A stretch of DNA of 64,000 nucleotides, taken from Melitaea cinxia (Eukaryota > Arthropoda > Insecta > Lepidoptera > Nymphalidae). The notes beneath the pieces were generated by a model. It did not search any database. It saw nothing but the letters and a program-made list of their open reading frames with translations, and was not told the origin of the DNA. The stretch lies in the NCBI RefSeq assembly GCF_905220565.1, contig NC_059404.1, positions 4,616,472 to 4,680,471 of the forward strand. Direction: 5' to 3'. Made by a program: the position numbers and the translations under genes. Shown in pieces: positions 47,163 through 59,242 of this stretch. Numbering within the stretch: the first letter of the stretch is position 1; each line of letters starts with the position of its first letter.

Positions 47163-49600
47163 TTCGTGTTCTGCAAAGGTTAAAAAATGTTTTCTTTTAG
47201 TAAGAAAAGGTCTTCTTGAATTCCTGATAATATTGACAATGCTGAATCATGTTTGTTGGTGTATAGACAAACACAGAATTTTAAATTTTTAGACTAGGCT
47301 TTGATATTTAGATTCACTTAGATACAAGCACTTAATAAATATTCAAATATTACAAATGCATTCAATTAAGACAAACAAATTCGAGAAAATTTTACTTTGT
47401 TGTATTCCAGATAATTCAACATTGTTGAACTTATGAGTGTATATGTGTACTTAGTCGGTTTGTCATAGGTTGAGAGACTTGGTGTTACAAATGTGAGTCG
47501 AACTTACATGATGGGTTTTGTATAACTCTAGTATTTAACATTGTATTTTTGTTGATTTTTATTTATTTACTTTTTTAGTTTTTCATTTCTTATTTTGAAT
47601 TTACAGGTTTCGGACGAAAACATTTCTTGTATAATGAACCATTATAAATTTTTTTTAAATCTTTTTTATTATGAAATATTAAAAAAAAACCCAAGGCTGG
47701 GCAATGTTCTCTCTGTATAGATGAAAGCCTGGGATTTTATCTACAAGGTTGTTTCACTTAGCTATGTGATAGTAACAGGAAAAATCCAAACAAACAAAAA
47801 AAGTTTTATGTATTATTTGAATCACTCGGAGGAGACCCACAATGACACATGAATACAAATTCTGTTCCGAGCAGAAATTAAACACAATAAACGCTGACGT
47901 TAAGGCGACTACTAGTAAAACTACCCCAAAAGGATTGTTATTGTGATGTTAACTTTCCAAAAATATAGCTTGATATAGATAGACCAATACAAAGACCGCA
48001 GAGTCCAAACAATAAAGTCTTTCAAAACTTTCAGGTGCGGAAACCCTTAAACAAGACAAAAATAAATTATATGACATTCCATTTCTTATATTTTTCAATT
48101 GTTTTAGCTGGAAACGAAATTGTTTTGCAATTACATCTGGTTTCACTCAGTATTCCGAATCCACTACATTTGTATGAACATTTCCTTTCCATTACACGGT
48201 AAAATAAAATATGAATAAGTAAATATTTCCAACTCGATAAAAGAGTTCGGTAAAGCCACGATGCGGCTTGTAATACAATGTTAGAACTACGAAATTCATT
48301 CAGTTGTGAATATGAATCCTTTTTTTTCAACGTCTCTGCCTTTTATTTATAAAAATTTTAAAGCTAAATACTTTTTTGTAAAAGGTTATATGGTTTTTTA
48401 TGCGTTCTGAAATTATGTTCTTCAGTTGTTAATGATCTATCTCAAAGACAGATATAACAACTAGAAAATGAGTATAAAAGTAATGTTTAAAATATTATGA
48501 TTTTGCTCGTCATGTCACGTATTCATGTAAGACCTAACTGTTATTGTTTTGTTATGTTTTATTAATTAAAGATATTAAGTCGGCGTGAGGTATGATTTAC
48601 AGTATAACTCGCCTATTAGACAAATTTTAGCAAAGCTAACAACTCTGCACCGGAAATTAAAATTTTGAGCTAAGAACCCATACTGTAATGATAAATAATG
48701 TTTGTTAAATGACATACATATATGTTCTTTGATTTCTTACTAAAATCAATTTAATCAACCATTTTTCTTTCCTTCTATATTATTAAGGCTCAGTTATTCT
48801 ATTTAAACTATTTTTGAGGACACTTTAATTAGCCCAAACAGGCCTGTCAACACGTCTGGTATAATTTATGAAGAGTTGGTATTTAGCACAATGCAGATTG
48901 CTGTATTATTAGAATTCTGATATAAAGTAGTGCTGGAAAATAATTTTGAATTGTTCAAACTATTTAAAAAATAATAATTTTTAACTTTATCTTTTAATAA
49001 GTTGTTAGTGTTAACATAATAGTGGATTAAATTTAACATTATTAATAAATAAAAGTCTCTTCTTCTTCAAAGGAAGACGAAATATCTCTAGATGTATAGT
49101 AGGTTGTTAGCTTAATTCTTTTGTGAGAATTCTTGTATAAATTTCTTTGAAACTTGAATCTCTGCGTCGAGAATTAGTTTTAACTGACGCTAGAACTCTT
49201 CGTTCTTTCGCGTCTGAACGATCTTTTATATTAAGACTTAAATACCTTTCAAATAATCTATCCGTGTCTTAACTATGAATTTTGTAAGTTTTGACTATTT
49301 TATAATTGCTTTTTTTAAAGCGAGGAAAGTTAATAGGTAGAGAGGCTACAAAATGGTACACAGCATGGAAGCGCAATGCAATTATGTAAATAAGCGTAAA
49401 ATACACGCGAACACGGAGTTCTAATTGAGGAAGGAATTTGTATGCAAACAATACTTTACACTTATTTATAGTTTTCCTAGTCCTGACTAAAAAATTAAGC
49501 ACATTAGAGTAGCCACGTTTTAGCATTAGAATTGTAAGCTTAATTTTATACTATGTTCCTTTTTTGTGTTATCTTCTATTTTTATAAATATTATCTATTT
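47163..49600. other. AT-rich intergenic DNA, no gene seen
   Basis: Several open frames of 60-90 codons exist but none shows a domain, signal or splice context. Confidence 0.35.
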
Positions 49601-49601
49601 T

Positions 49602-50185
49602 TAACCGACTTAAAAAAGGAGGAGGTCACTCAATTCGACCATATATATAAACAACATACAATGCAACTGGGATAACTTCGTGGTTTATGAACCGATTTTG
49701 ATAATTACCTCTTTTGTTGGAAAGCAGGTATCTTAAGTATGATACCATGATAAGGAAACCAGGATCTGATGATGGGATCTCAGAGAAATCGAGAGAAATC
49801 CTCGAATATCCACATAAATTTTTATTGGGTGTACCGATTTTGATGATTTTTAATTTCATCGAAAGCCGATGTTTATCATGTATCACTTTTGGAGTAATCT
49901 TTGATAATACGTATTCACTTGGCTATTTTTTCGTCTACCTACGTTGTATTACTTGTCGATGTAATTGAAGTCGGTTTTTTTTTCGTTTGCGAGCAAACAC
50001 AATTGTATAACATACAGGTCGGAGAAAGTCATTAATACGGAACGAAAGAGGAAGTTTTGGCGCGGTGTCCTGATTCTGGCAGCACTGTCGGGCAGCCCAG
50101 TCAAGATAACAATACTTCGCACAATTTAAGAAGAAATTTATGAAAATCATTAAAACGAATTTTAAACCTCCTCCAATTTTATTTA
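49602..50185. mobile_element. Inverted-repeat element starting TTAACCGACTT
   Basis: Left end TTAACCGACTTAAAAAAGGA then GGAGGT. The right end, AAACCTCCTCCAATTTT near 50163, is a degraded inverse. The middle holds ATACCATGATAAGGAAACCA, TGTACCGATTTTGATGATTT and an inner inverse, TTGAAGTCGGTTTTTTTTT, at 49967. TTAA at the edge might mean a piggyBac-type target, but no transposase is present. Shared sequence with 51907, 59888 and 37425. Confidence 0.6.
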
Positions 50186-50732
50186 TTTGTATAGATTAGA
50201 ATTTAATATTAAGCGGTTGTAGTTTGGATTTCAGGTCGTAAAAAATAAAGTCCAGAGGATATATAGAATGAACAATAATAATTATAAGCATTTTACTTTC
50301 AAGGTGCAAAAAATATGATAAAACAGTGACTTAACCTACATTTTGTGTTAATATAGTTGTTCTTATACATTTATCTAGCAAACAGAGTAATTTAAACGTA
50401 ATCAGAAAGTTCTTCTCTCCGCCTGTACGTGTCTTAATTGGACTCTCTATGGTCCAACATTTCGGTGCTCCGGTCCCCTGTACCTCTAAATAAACACAGG
50501 TGCAACTACTCAGCAAATATGCTCTGAAAATGTGGAGCACCACTAAACGGTCGCAAGCTTGTTTAAACCTATGACCTAAATGCTATGATTTATGTGTTAG
50601 ATTAGTATTATGTGCAACAAACGGATGTTTAAATGGATTTAACAGTTTATTTTATTTTGCAAAGACTTCCTTTTACTTTATGCTAAAAATAACTTCTGCT
50701 ATTTTATCTTCTATATAAAAGAACCCTATCCC

Positions 50733-50933
50733 ACTAAAATTATTAATGCGGAAGTTTGCGAGGATAAATGTATGTATGTTTGTTACTTTTTCACGCAAAA
50801 ACTACTTAAAAGATTATAATGAAACTTGGTACGTAGATAGCTGAAGACCTAGAATATCACATAGGCTAATTTATATCCCAACGTTCTCACGAGAACAAAA
50901 ATTACGCAGTCGAAGCTGCGTGGCGCAGCTAGT
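50733..50933 (+). mobile_element. Non-autonomous Helitron-like element
   Basis: Body TTTTTCACGCAAAAACTACT and TGAAACTTGGTACGTAGATA. The 3' hairpin GCAGTCGAAGCTGC is followed by GTGGCGCAGCTAGT. Confidence 0.75.
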
Positions 50934-51756
50934 TTGCGATAACCGCGCCTTCATCGTGCGATCAATACACTTATCGCTACACTCCTTAAAATTTAATAAT
51001 TTTAAATACTAATTTTATGGTTGAATATATTTAATATTGTTATGGTATTATAGTAATCTTATAAAAAACTTCAATTAGGAAATAATATGGGATGCAATGA
51101 AAGTCTGTGACGTCTCAGGAAGGGTAGGTAGGTATATCAAAATGAGACTGAGATGGAATGTAATGTAACAGAGATAGCGACATTTGAGAGGATTTAATAC
51201 CCACGATTTAAAATTATGAAATGCCTTCACGGACAATTAGCCTTCTTTACCACCGTGCAAAATATAAATTTGCCGTCATTTCGGAGCCTATGTAATGTTC
51301 AGAGGTTACTGTAAATTGTAGTAAAATTTTCAATTCATAAAATTGCGACTAACATTTTAATTTGCAGAGAAACCTAAATAAATAACAATGTTTTGCCGAA
51401 ATGTATGTACGTTAGTAATCTAAAATGATTTCTCAAATTAGATAATCCTTTTTGATATTAATAGCTATAGATAACAAAGAAATGATAATCTATAGGCGAG
51501 GGTAAATCTGATTGTTAGCGTGGCGATACAAGCCGTGGCGACGCATCGGCACGCTATAAGATGGAATATATGTACTATACTGTACTATATAATAATATGA
51601 ATATGTATACGAGTATAAAGTAAATAAATGTTTAATATTAAATGTTTCACATCTTCCAGCCGTCACGTGACGGCTTCCTTTTTTGTGTTCCTTATTGTCA
51701 AAACGTTTGTATAAAAAAAGGTAGAAAAAAAGATATATTGACGAAAAATATATGGC
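50934..51756. other. AT-rich intergenic DNA
   Basis: Nothing recognised except a palindrome at 51658-51675. Confidence 0.35.
51658..51675. repeat. Perfect 18-bp palindrome with a CACGTG core
   Basis: AGCCGTCACGTGACGGCT is its own inverse. The core CACGTG is the E-box bound by bHLH factors, but no gene lies close, so a regulatory role is only a possibility. Confidence 0.7.
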
Positions 51757-51815
51757 TAGACCAGTAACCGCCAGCGCAACAGCCGCAATCCAGCGCTGTG
51801 ACCGCTGCGCTTTTA
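51757..51815 (-). repeat. SINE family A head fragment
   Basis: CCGCCAGCGCAACAGCCGCA and GCTGTGACCGCTGCGC match the inverted tRNA-like head seen at 57700-57745. Body absent. Confidence 0.6.
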
Positions 51816-51906
51816 GATTATTTTAATTAAGATCTACGACTGCTATTTTCTAAGCCGTCTGAGCAAACACTATTCTAGTATTGATGTGTATGTGAGGAAG
51901 AATTTT

Positions 51907-52085
51907 TAACCGACTTAAAAAAACAAAGGGTTCTAAAACCGATTGTATTTTTTTTAGATATGTGTTACCATATCATATTTACTTAATGTACCGATTTTGA
52001 TGATTATTTTTTTAAAGCTGATACTTGTTACTTTGGTTTCATTGAAATTTGAGCTCGATCTTATAAGGAGTTTTTGAGTAATCTA
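51907..52085 (+). repeat. Left part of the CCGACTT element
   Basis: TTTTAACCGACTTAAAAAAA, then TGTACCGATTTTGATGATTA and GGAGTTTTTGAGTAATCT, in the order seen at 49602 and 59888. The right end is missing; a Helitron-like copy follows directly. Confidence 0.6.
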
Positions 52086-52092
52086 TACATCT

Positions 52093-52406
52093 TCTATACA
52101 AATAAATAAAATTGGAGTGTCTGTTTGTAATATTAAAATAACCGCTTGTTACTAAGTTCATATAGATTTATACCAGGTACATATACCGAAATAACATTTT
52201 TTACAATATTTGTCTATATTTTTGTTCCGGCTAATCTCTAAAACGGTGGGACCGATTTTAACGGGACTTTTAGTGGCAGATAGCTGATGTAGTAAGGAGT
52301 AAAGTTGGCTACGTTTATTTTAGATTTATTTTTATTTTATAACTCTGCGAACTGAACGATAATTTTTTTATTAAGTTCCTCGCGGACGATGTCGCGGGCA
52401 CAGTTT
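52093..52406 (+). mobile_element. Helitron-like element, family H1
   Basis: TCTATACAAATAAATAAAAT start, ATCTCTAAAACGGTGGGACC, GGCAGATAGCTGATGTAGTA, 3' CGCGGACGATGTCGCG hairpin then GGCACAGTTTG. Confidence 0.8.
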
Positions 52407-52912
52407 GTTTTTTATAAAGCATATTAGAAGTTGTTTTTTTTTTCTAGAACAAATACTTATAATATCTTCATTTTAATTGAACGTTTTAGAAATAAATTTA
52501 TTTAAAAGCAAGCCTAAATTAATTATTTGACTTGTTTGATTTAATAGACAAGAAAATTATTATCTTTGTTATTAACTAAATTAAATCGTTTCATCTTCAT
52601 TCGCTTGTACTACTTCCTTAACTTAGAAACAAAATAAATTCAAGGCAATATTCGAAAACAAGAGCACGATATTGAGGAATTGAAGAGAGGAATCTTGTAA
52701 AAGACAATACTCGCTTTTAATGTTAAATTTTAACTTAAATTTAATCAAGATTTACGATAAATTATTACTAAATAAATAAGTCTAACCTACCCCTACTTAA
52801 AAAAAAAACATTAGTTCCTCCTCAACGGATTGATAGACAACCACACATTGAAAATTAAATATACTCGTATAGGTAGGCCATGACATTTAAACATACTATT
52901 ATACTAGACTTG

Positions 52913-53083
52913 TCAGTCAGTCAGTCAGTCAGTCAGTCAGTTCAGCCTATTGTAGTTTACTGCTGGAAATAGGCTTAAGTTCGCGCCAGACATTCCGGTT
53001 TTCCGCAATCCTCATCCTTCCTACGCCGGTAATCTTACGTAGATCGTCGGTCCAGCGGTCCGGAGGACGTCCCAAGACTTGAC
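52913..53083 (-). repeat. 5'-truncated RTE LINE, 3' end only
   Basis: The plus strand shows (TCAG)n, then TTCAGCCTATTGTAGTTTAC, TTCCGGTTTTCCGCAATCCT and TAGATCGTCGGTCCAGCGGT, the inverse of the RTE copy ending at 10428. Only about 170 bp were inserted, a typical 5' truncation. Confidence 0.9.
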
Positions 53084-53262
53084 AACATCAAAATTTACTT
53101 ATTTACTTATTTATACTTTCTTGTTAAAGATGGTAATATGATGGATAGGTTAGTAAAATAATAAGAATATAACGGGCTCTGTTTGTCTGTGCTTCTTCAA
53201 AGTGCACTATTTAAAGAAAAACCGGCAAGATAATCAATAGTTATCTTTTTGTTTAATTATTA

Positions 53263-53470
53263 CTAACTGTACCCGTGACTTCGTTCGCGTGGGAGAGATT
53301 CTATCTGAGTACTCATTATTTTTTAACGGTGCGATCCTGATCCCGTGTGAATTATGGGATAAAAAAAGTAGATGTCGCCGAGTGACCTCCTTTATCTTAT
53401 TTCAGCCGTTCCAGAGACAGATGTACAGACATACAAACAAATATTTAAAAAGTTTATTACTTATCATGTA
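53263..53470 (-). mobile_element. Helitron-like element, minus strand
   Basis: ACTAACTGTACCCGTGACTT then CGTTCGCGTGGGAGAGATT is an inverted hairpin terminus. ATCTTATTTCAGCCGTTCCA lies inside. The 5' end is uncertain. Confidence 0.6.
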
Positions 53471-54010
53471 AATAAAAAATAATTATATTTGTAATTATTT
53501 TAACAACACAAAGTAAAATTTTTGATTCACCTTAAGATATTATAACACTTATCTGTATTATATATTAAGCGTAGTTTATTATGTAATAAGCGTTAAAAAA
53601 TACCGGTGATCCTAAGTAAATAAATAAATCTATTTGGGCTGTAGGTAATCATGTGCGGTAATTGCGGTTTTTTCGGTTCGTTTATGCGTTTGTTTGTGAT
53701 TTGGTATTATGTAAATAACTATACGCACTTGAAAAATATAGTTATTTTGAAATTTGATACTTTCATTTTATTTATATGTATGTAGATTTATTTACCAATC
53801 ACACAAGTTTACAGGGCTTTGCTCCAGATACAAGTAACTTATATAAAAAAGAAATACGAATGAAATAATTGAAATGTATCATATCAAAATACAATATATA
53901 CAATTTAGGATACATCGCTAAAACACGTAAGTGTCAGCAGATTAGATATTAAAACTGTTAAAGTTACACTTACGATATTTCAAAATTTTTATCTTATATA
54001 TCTAATATAT

Positions 54011-54262
54011 ATTTTATTAAAATAACCGCTTTTTACTAAATGCACATGGATGTATCCACGGTACATATACCAAAATAACATTTTTTTTACAATTTTTGTC
54101 TGTTTGTCTGTCTGTTCGTTCCGGCTAATCTCTAAAACGGCTGGACCGATTTTGACGGGACTTTCGCGGGCAGATAGCTGATGTAGTAAGGATTAACTTA
54201 GGCTACTTGTATTTTAGAAATTTATTTATTTTATAACTGTGCGAACTGAAAAATAACTTTTT
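54011..54262 (+). mobile_element. Helitron-like element, family H1, both ends clipped
   Basis: AAAATAACCGCTTTTTACTA to ACTGAAAAATAACTTTTTTG with CTCTAAAACGGCTGGACCGA inside. It lacks the hairpin terminus. Confidence 0.72.
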
Positions 54263-55389
54263 TGCTAGACATAAACATGAATTTGAATGATGAAAGAAAC
54301 TTTTTGCCTTTACGTCGTTAGTATAGATATCCATGTTGCACTTTGTGTTGGTGTTTAAGATTGTTTGGAGGTTTTTGGTTATGATAAATCGACCGAGATA
54401 GTTGTCGCCTTGGGAATAATTTGTTACAAACTATAACAATATAAAGACGCATAGTCTCGAGCTCGGCCGGTCAGCCGTTTATTATATTAATAAAGCAGCG
54501 TCCATGTGTGCTCGTGCCATGCTCGTACATGTGTGTATTATTTTATTCCTTCAAATATAGTGTGTTTGTTGCGCTAACGAGTATGTTAGCTTAGTTTTAA
54601 CACTTGCCAGGTTCGTCGAAGTTCGTGGTTACTGCTCGTTTGAGTCACAGAATTACGTTTTGATGGTTTCATTTTTATTGGTTATTGAACGCTAAATTGA
54701 ATCCCAAATAGACTAGTTATTTTTATGCTCATGTATCTGAAAGCAAGAAACAAACAAATGAATATACACCTGGAAAAACTATTAGATCCCGTCTCTTTGT
54801 CGACGCTTTAAAAATCATTTATGATTTAGATATAGTCAAATAATAATGTCCTAAGTCAGCCGACGTGTGGAAAGGTAAAAGAGACTAAGTCGAGAGAGTT
54901 TAACGTAATTATTGTGTATATAACACCAGTGCTAATTCAGCAGGAGTCAGATTCGAGGATCATCATACTAAACCTGGTATCACAGAAGAGAGAACAGAGA
55001 ACGAGTTAACAAACAAACTCTTCATCTGCTATAATAATATATACTCGTAGACTGTATTATAATACTGTTATAATGATGTGTAGACTAAAATAGGCTTTAG
55101 ATATTATCTACATAAATTACGCCGTACGTCGTAATTTGAGCTGGTTTGTGTAGTCGAAAAAAGGAAAAAATGTTTTAATTTAAAAAGTTGTTGACGCTTG
55201 AGCTTAAAATTAAGTTGACAAACGGGTTTAGGATTTATCATATTTCGCTCCAAACATTTATTATTAAAAAATAGCTCTATTAAATGTTAAAAAAAGATTT
55301 TAAAAATCTAGATTGTGTACGCGAGTTAACATAATTAATTACATAGCTCCATATATCCATATACCAACCATCCAACGGTTGATACACAG
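54263..55389. other. Intergenic DNA, no gene seen
   Basis: Mixed composition, with slightly GC-richer patches near 54460-54640. Nothing recognised. Confidence 0.35.
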
Positions 55390-55512
55390 ATCGAAGACGG
55401 GCAGCAGCGTCTTCGCTGCGACAAAGCCAGCCCTGCGGTCACCAACGCCATTTTTGGCGCGAACTTGTGGAGGCCTATGTCCAACAGTGGACTGCGGGAG
55501 GCTGAAGTAATG
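55390..55512 (+). repeat. RTE-tailed SINE (family C), 3' part
   Basis: TCGAAGACGGGCAGCAGCGT, TGCGACAAAGCCAGCCCTGC, GAGGCCTATGTCCAACAGTG. The 5' half is missing. Confidence 0.85.
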
Positions 55513-56049
55513 TACACGTGTTGTTCAAACTTATTACGCAAATTTTTTTTAATCAGATAATACTATTAACATAACAGTGGTTGAAAGTGTTCGTGGGTGT
55601 GTGTGTATATGTGTTGCGCTTAAATAAGATATGTGTGACGTTACAATAGTAATGGTGATACTTTAATAATAATATCATGAGCTGGAGAAAACAAAAACAA
55701 GTGAACATAAGTGTAATTAAGGAAAAAAATGTTTTTTGAAGATTTCTTTTAAAAGTAATCATATTTATTAAGTTTGTCACATTAATTTACATTTGAATGT
55801 GATGATCGAGGCCGTCTTGCTGTCAGGAATAGACATGATACAAAATGATTAAGCGGGCGTGATGTAACCAACTATTTACTTGTAAGATTATTCGTGAATG
55901 ATGACAGGAATTGAGGGAGATATAGTTAATGTGATCGTTTTGACATTATATGAAAAGGAAAGCAATTTCGGGGAATTTACGGTATTAAATTGTCCATGGT
56001 GTTCTGCGGGGAGAATTCTTTCCAATTTATAAGATGTATACTTTTATCT

Positions 56050-56356
56050 GTGTATATAGTGGGTGTGCCTTGTAGGCTCTTAAACAACAACTGTTTGTAG
56101 GTTCGTTTCCCGCTCGGGCAGGATATTTGTATCTGTGCAAATATTTGTTTCTGGTTTGGACGTCCGTCTTTGTTGGTCTCTCGATTGTCCCTCGGAGAGC
56201 ACATTAAGCTGTCGGTCCCAGTTAATATCATAAATATCTAGTAGTAATCGTTACTCATAGTAGAGAACATAACCGCCAACCCGTAGTGCAACAGCGTGGT
56301 GGATTAAGATCCAGTCCTTTTTCTAAATGGAGAATGATTTTACAGGCTGAATCGTG
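56050..56356 (+). repeat. tRNA-headed SINE, family A, degraded head
   Basis: GTAGGTTCGTTTCCCGCTCG (B box region), GTATCTGTGCAAATATTTG, CTCGGAGAGCACATTAAGC, then CGTGGTGGATTAAG and TTACAGGCTGAATCG. Part of the end is deleted. Confidence 0.8.
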
Positions 56357-57540
56357 ATGTAAATTATATAATAAGCTTTATTGAAAAAGTAATTAGTGAG
56401 CTTATCTGTTTTTGTCATTAGAAACAATGTTACGAATATGGTTCTATGGTTAATGAATTCTTAGAAATGTTATAGGTAATATAATTTTCATTGCGAAGCA
56501 AGAGATCAGCAGAAAAATACATTTAATTTAAAAAAAAATAACAGTTATTGTAGATTTTTAGGCGTAACAAATAAAAAAAGAGCAAGTAATATAATTTTTC
56601 ATATTTTAATAAGAGACATCAGAACATCTACTGTATTCAACAATAGATTAATCACATTTACATAGCATGCTATGGTGCAGTTCTTCTCCGAGAAAAAATT
56701 TAATTTCATAATTTTTGTAATATATATTTGTCGGATACGAGGACGAAAAATGAAGTGGCGCGCTGTTGTGAAACTCACAACACTGTCGGTAGGCTGGCAG
56801 TACTTTTGCATGCGTCTATAAGCTACGGTAGTCGGTTAATATTAGGTGAGCCATACTCTTGTTTGGCGATGTAGATGTATAAAAAAATAACTGTGGGTAA
56901 GACAGGCCTCTAATGCCTGAGTTTCAGGTAATATCTAACTGCTATGTACAAATTTAAAGTATTTTTTTAAATAAACGCCTCACACTCAATTCATAAATAT
57001 TACGCTCAGACTCTAGGTGGAAACCAAATCTGAGACCCTGGAGCGGAAAGCAGAGCCCCTGGCAATTGCGCCGATGCGACGACATAGTCTATAAACGTAC
57101 GAATAGGAGTGCGGTAATCAGAGAAAAATAAAAATTTTTACGCGACTAAAGTTGCAGATCCTTGTACTCAAATATAAACAGACAATAACCATTGAGTTAT
57201 AGTCGTAGTAAGTAAAGATAAACATGTGGTGATCTTAGAACATGTCAATTGTCTGTAACGCGATAAAATGACGAGTAACTCAAGCGGAGATATCTTTAGT
57301 TTTATTGCTAACTTTATTGCGGTCATAAACGAACTGAGGTGTTTCACAAATTAACAGACATACGAATGTTATATTGCTTTCTCTTAACATATAGAAAGGA
57401 TAAGTATTTGGAGTTTATTCCCAATAAGATATATTTTAAATGCATATAAATTTTACGTCTTTACTGAGACGATCTGTTTTACCAAGGTATACTGTTTTAG
57501 TCTGATATCAAAATATACATATTTAAGAATTAGAATAAAG
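56357..57540. other. Intergenic DNA with a SINE-B fragment
   Basis: Only the fragment at 56802-56886 was recognised. Confidence 0.35.
56802..56886 (+). repeat. SINE-like family B, 3' fragment
   Basis: GCGTCTATAAGCTACGGTAG, TTAATATTAGGTGAGCCATA, CTTGTTTGGCGATGTAG, A-rich end. Confidence 0.72.
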
Positions 57541-57554
57541 AAATGATACATATT

Positions 57555-57749
57555 CAACGGCCCTCAGTAGGATTTTCTCCTGTGCGGCGGTCCGGAAGCA
57601 AACACAATACACATACATACAAACGCCCAGACCACGACAAACATCTGTACGGCCAATACAAAATAATGTTTGTCATGTGCGGGGATCGAACCCGCAGCCG
57701 CCAGCGTAACAGCCACAAGTGTTGTGACCGTTGCGCTAACGCGTCGTCA
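57555..57749 (-). repeat. tRNA-headed SINE with alternative tail
   Basis: Same structure as 43238-43423: CAACGGCCCTCAGTAGGATT at the left, CGGGGATCGAACCCGCAGCC (inverted B box), and GACCGTTGCGCTAACGCGTC (inverted head) at the right. Confidence 0.85.
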
Positions 57750-57781
57750 AAAATAACCAAAAATAGTTACTTAACACTAAT

Positions 57782-58030
57782 TTATACAAATAAATAAAAT
57801 TGGAGTGTCTGTTTATAATAATACAATAACCGCTTTTTACTAAATACACATACCATACACAGTACATATACCAAAATAATATTTTATACAATTTTTGTCT
57901 GTCTGTCTGTCTGGCTGTTTGTTCCAGGCTCCAGCTAATCTCTGAAACAGTTGGACCGATTTTGACAGGACTTTCACTGGTAGATAGCTGATGTAATAAG
58001 GAGTAACTTGAAGTCGCGGGCACAGCTAGT
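57782..58030 (+). mobile_element. Helitron-like element, family H1, internal deletion
   Basis: TTTATACAAATAAATAAAAT start, CTGTCTGTCTGTCTGG, GGACCGATTTTGACAGGACT, then a jump straight to AAGTCGCGGGCACAGCTAGT, so the left hairpin arm is lost while CTAGT is kept. Confidence 0.8.
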
Positions 58031-58220
58031 ATAATAATATTTTTATACCAGTATATTTAAATTCTGTTATCTCAGAAGTTGACAGTACGACTAAAAAACT
58101 GTCACAATCGTAATTTTACATCTTGAGAATTATAAAGGTACTTGATATTCTGATTGTTGTAGTCTGAGTCCGATATCTGGATGTCTGTCTGAGTGCAGTA
58201 TTTTAATTTTTTTTTAAATA

Positions 58221-58408
58221 TGCTTCAGCCTGTAATATCCCACTACTAGCATAGGCCTCTTTTCCCATTAAGGAGAAGGATCAGAGCTTAATCCACCAAT
58301 GCGGGCTGGCGGATATATTCTACTATGAGCAACGATCGCTATCAGGTGCACATGATAACAACCAACACGTACAATCCATGTCTGTAACCGTTACGTAAAC
58401 GCGGCGTC
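58221..58408 (-). repeat. SINE family A, internally deleted
   Basis: GCTTCAGCCTGTAATATCCC, GGAGAAGGATCAGAGCTTAA, GCAACGATCGCTATCAGGTG, then directly GTAACCGTTACGTAAACGCG, the inverted head. The middle with the B box is missing. Confidence 0.78.
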
Positions 58409-58919
58409 TTTTGGTTGGCTACGTGATTTTATTTCTTTTGTTTTAGTTTCGGCACGCGACATAAAATGCATTAGTTTTCAAGTCATTACATCTGTCAAAC
58501 AAATCACGTTAAAAAAGGGTTTTATTATCTTTAATTATTAATTTAACATCACGTCACGATCAGGCTAAATCGGCGCGATCGGGCACGACGCGTCGAGCGT
58601 TCTGTGACGTAGACTTGCGCCACTTTTAAATACAATCACGTCGGTTAATAACCCGTCTATCTTTATGTTATGTCATTGAGGCACAAAACTTTTAAATATT
58701 TGTCACCTTTAGGTTCCTACTGTCCCTTTAGACTGTCCCTTTATTTTCCAATCAGGTTTGAACCCTAAGTTCACCTCTTAGTTTGAAGCTCTCTAGCAGA
58801 CATCTCAGTCGGGGTTTTTAAGTGGGTCACAGAAGGGTGGCCAAAGTTCGTGGAAGCGAAGACACTCTATCATCAGGTTGACGGTTCTAGTCAGGAGAAT
58901 TTTTTGCGCCGACTATAAA

Positions 58920-58985
58920 ATAGGAACAAAAAACTGCCACATTACAAATCTTTTTGACAGAACGAATTCTGTCGGGTCCGCTAGT
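58920..58985 (+). repeat. Helitron-like 3' terminus
   Basis: GACAGAACGAATTCTGTCGG then GTCCGCTAGT, the same terminal type as the neighbouring element. Confidence 0.6.
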
Positions 58986-59004
58986 ATTACATAAAAATAG
59001 TATT

Positions 59005-59183
59005 TCTATATAAATAAAAATGAATGTTGATAAGCGCATAACTTCAGAATGACTCGACCGATTCGGCTAATTTATTTTTTCGTTTGTTCCTTAGGGCTCA
59101 AGGAAGGTTTTAATACTAAAAAAAGTGATTAGAATTTTTTACTATCAACTACTGACAGAACGAAGTCTGTCCGGGAAGCTAGT
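59005..59183 (+). mobile_element. Helitron-like element, same family as 40699
   Basis: TCTATATAAATAAAAATGAA start, GAATGACTCGACCGATTCGG, 3' hairpin GACAGAACGAAGTCTGTC then CGGGAAGCTAGT. Complete and short. Confidence 0.82.
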
Positions 59184-59242
59184 ATTTAAATATTTTTATT
59201 GAGTTTAATCTTGAAAATATCGTATTATAATAATTTTTTCAG

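Noticed and set aside
49714..49968. 84-codon open frame, and its minus-strand partner
   Set aside because: They lie within the TTAACCGACTT repeat; the same bases are broken in the copy at 59888.
52913..52941. (TCAG)n run as an independent microsatellite
   Set aside because: It is the tail of a truncated RTE LINE, identical in type to 10409-10428.
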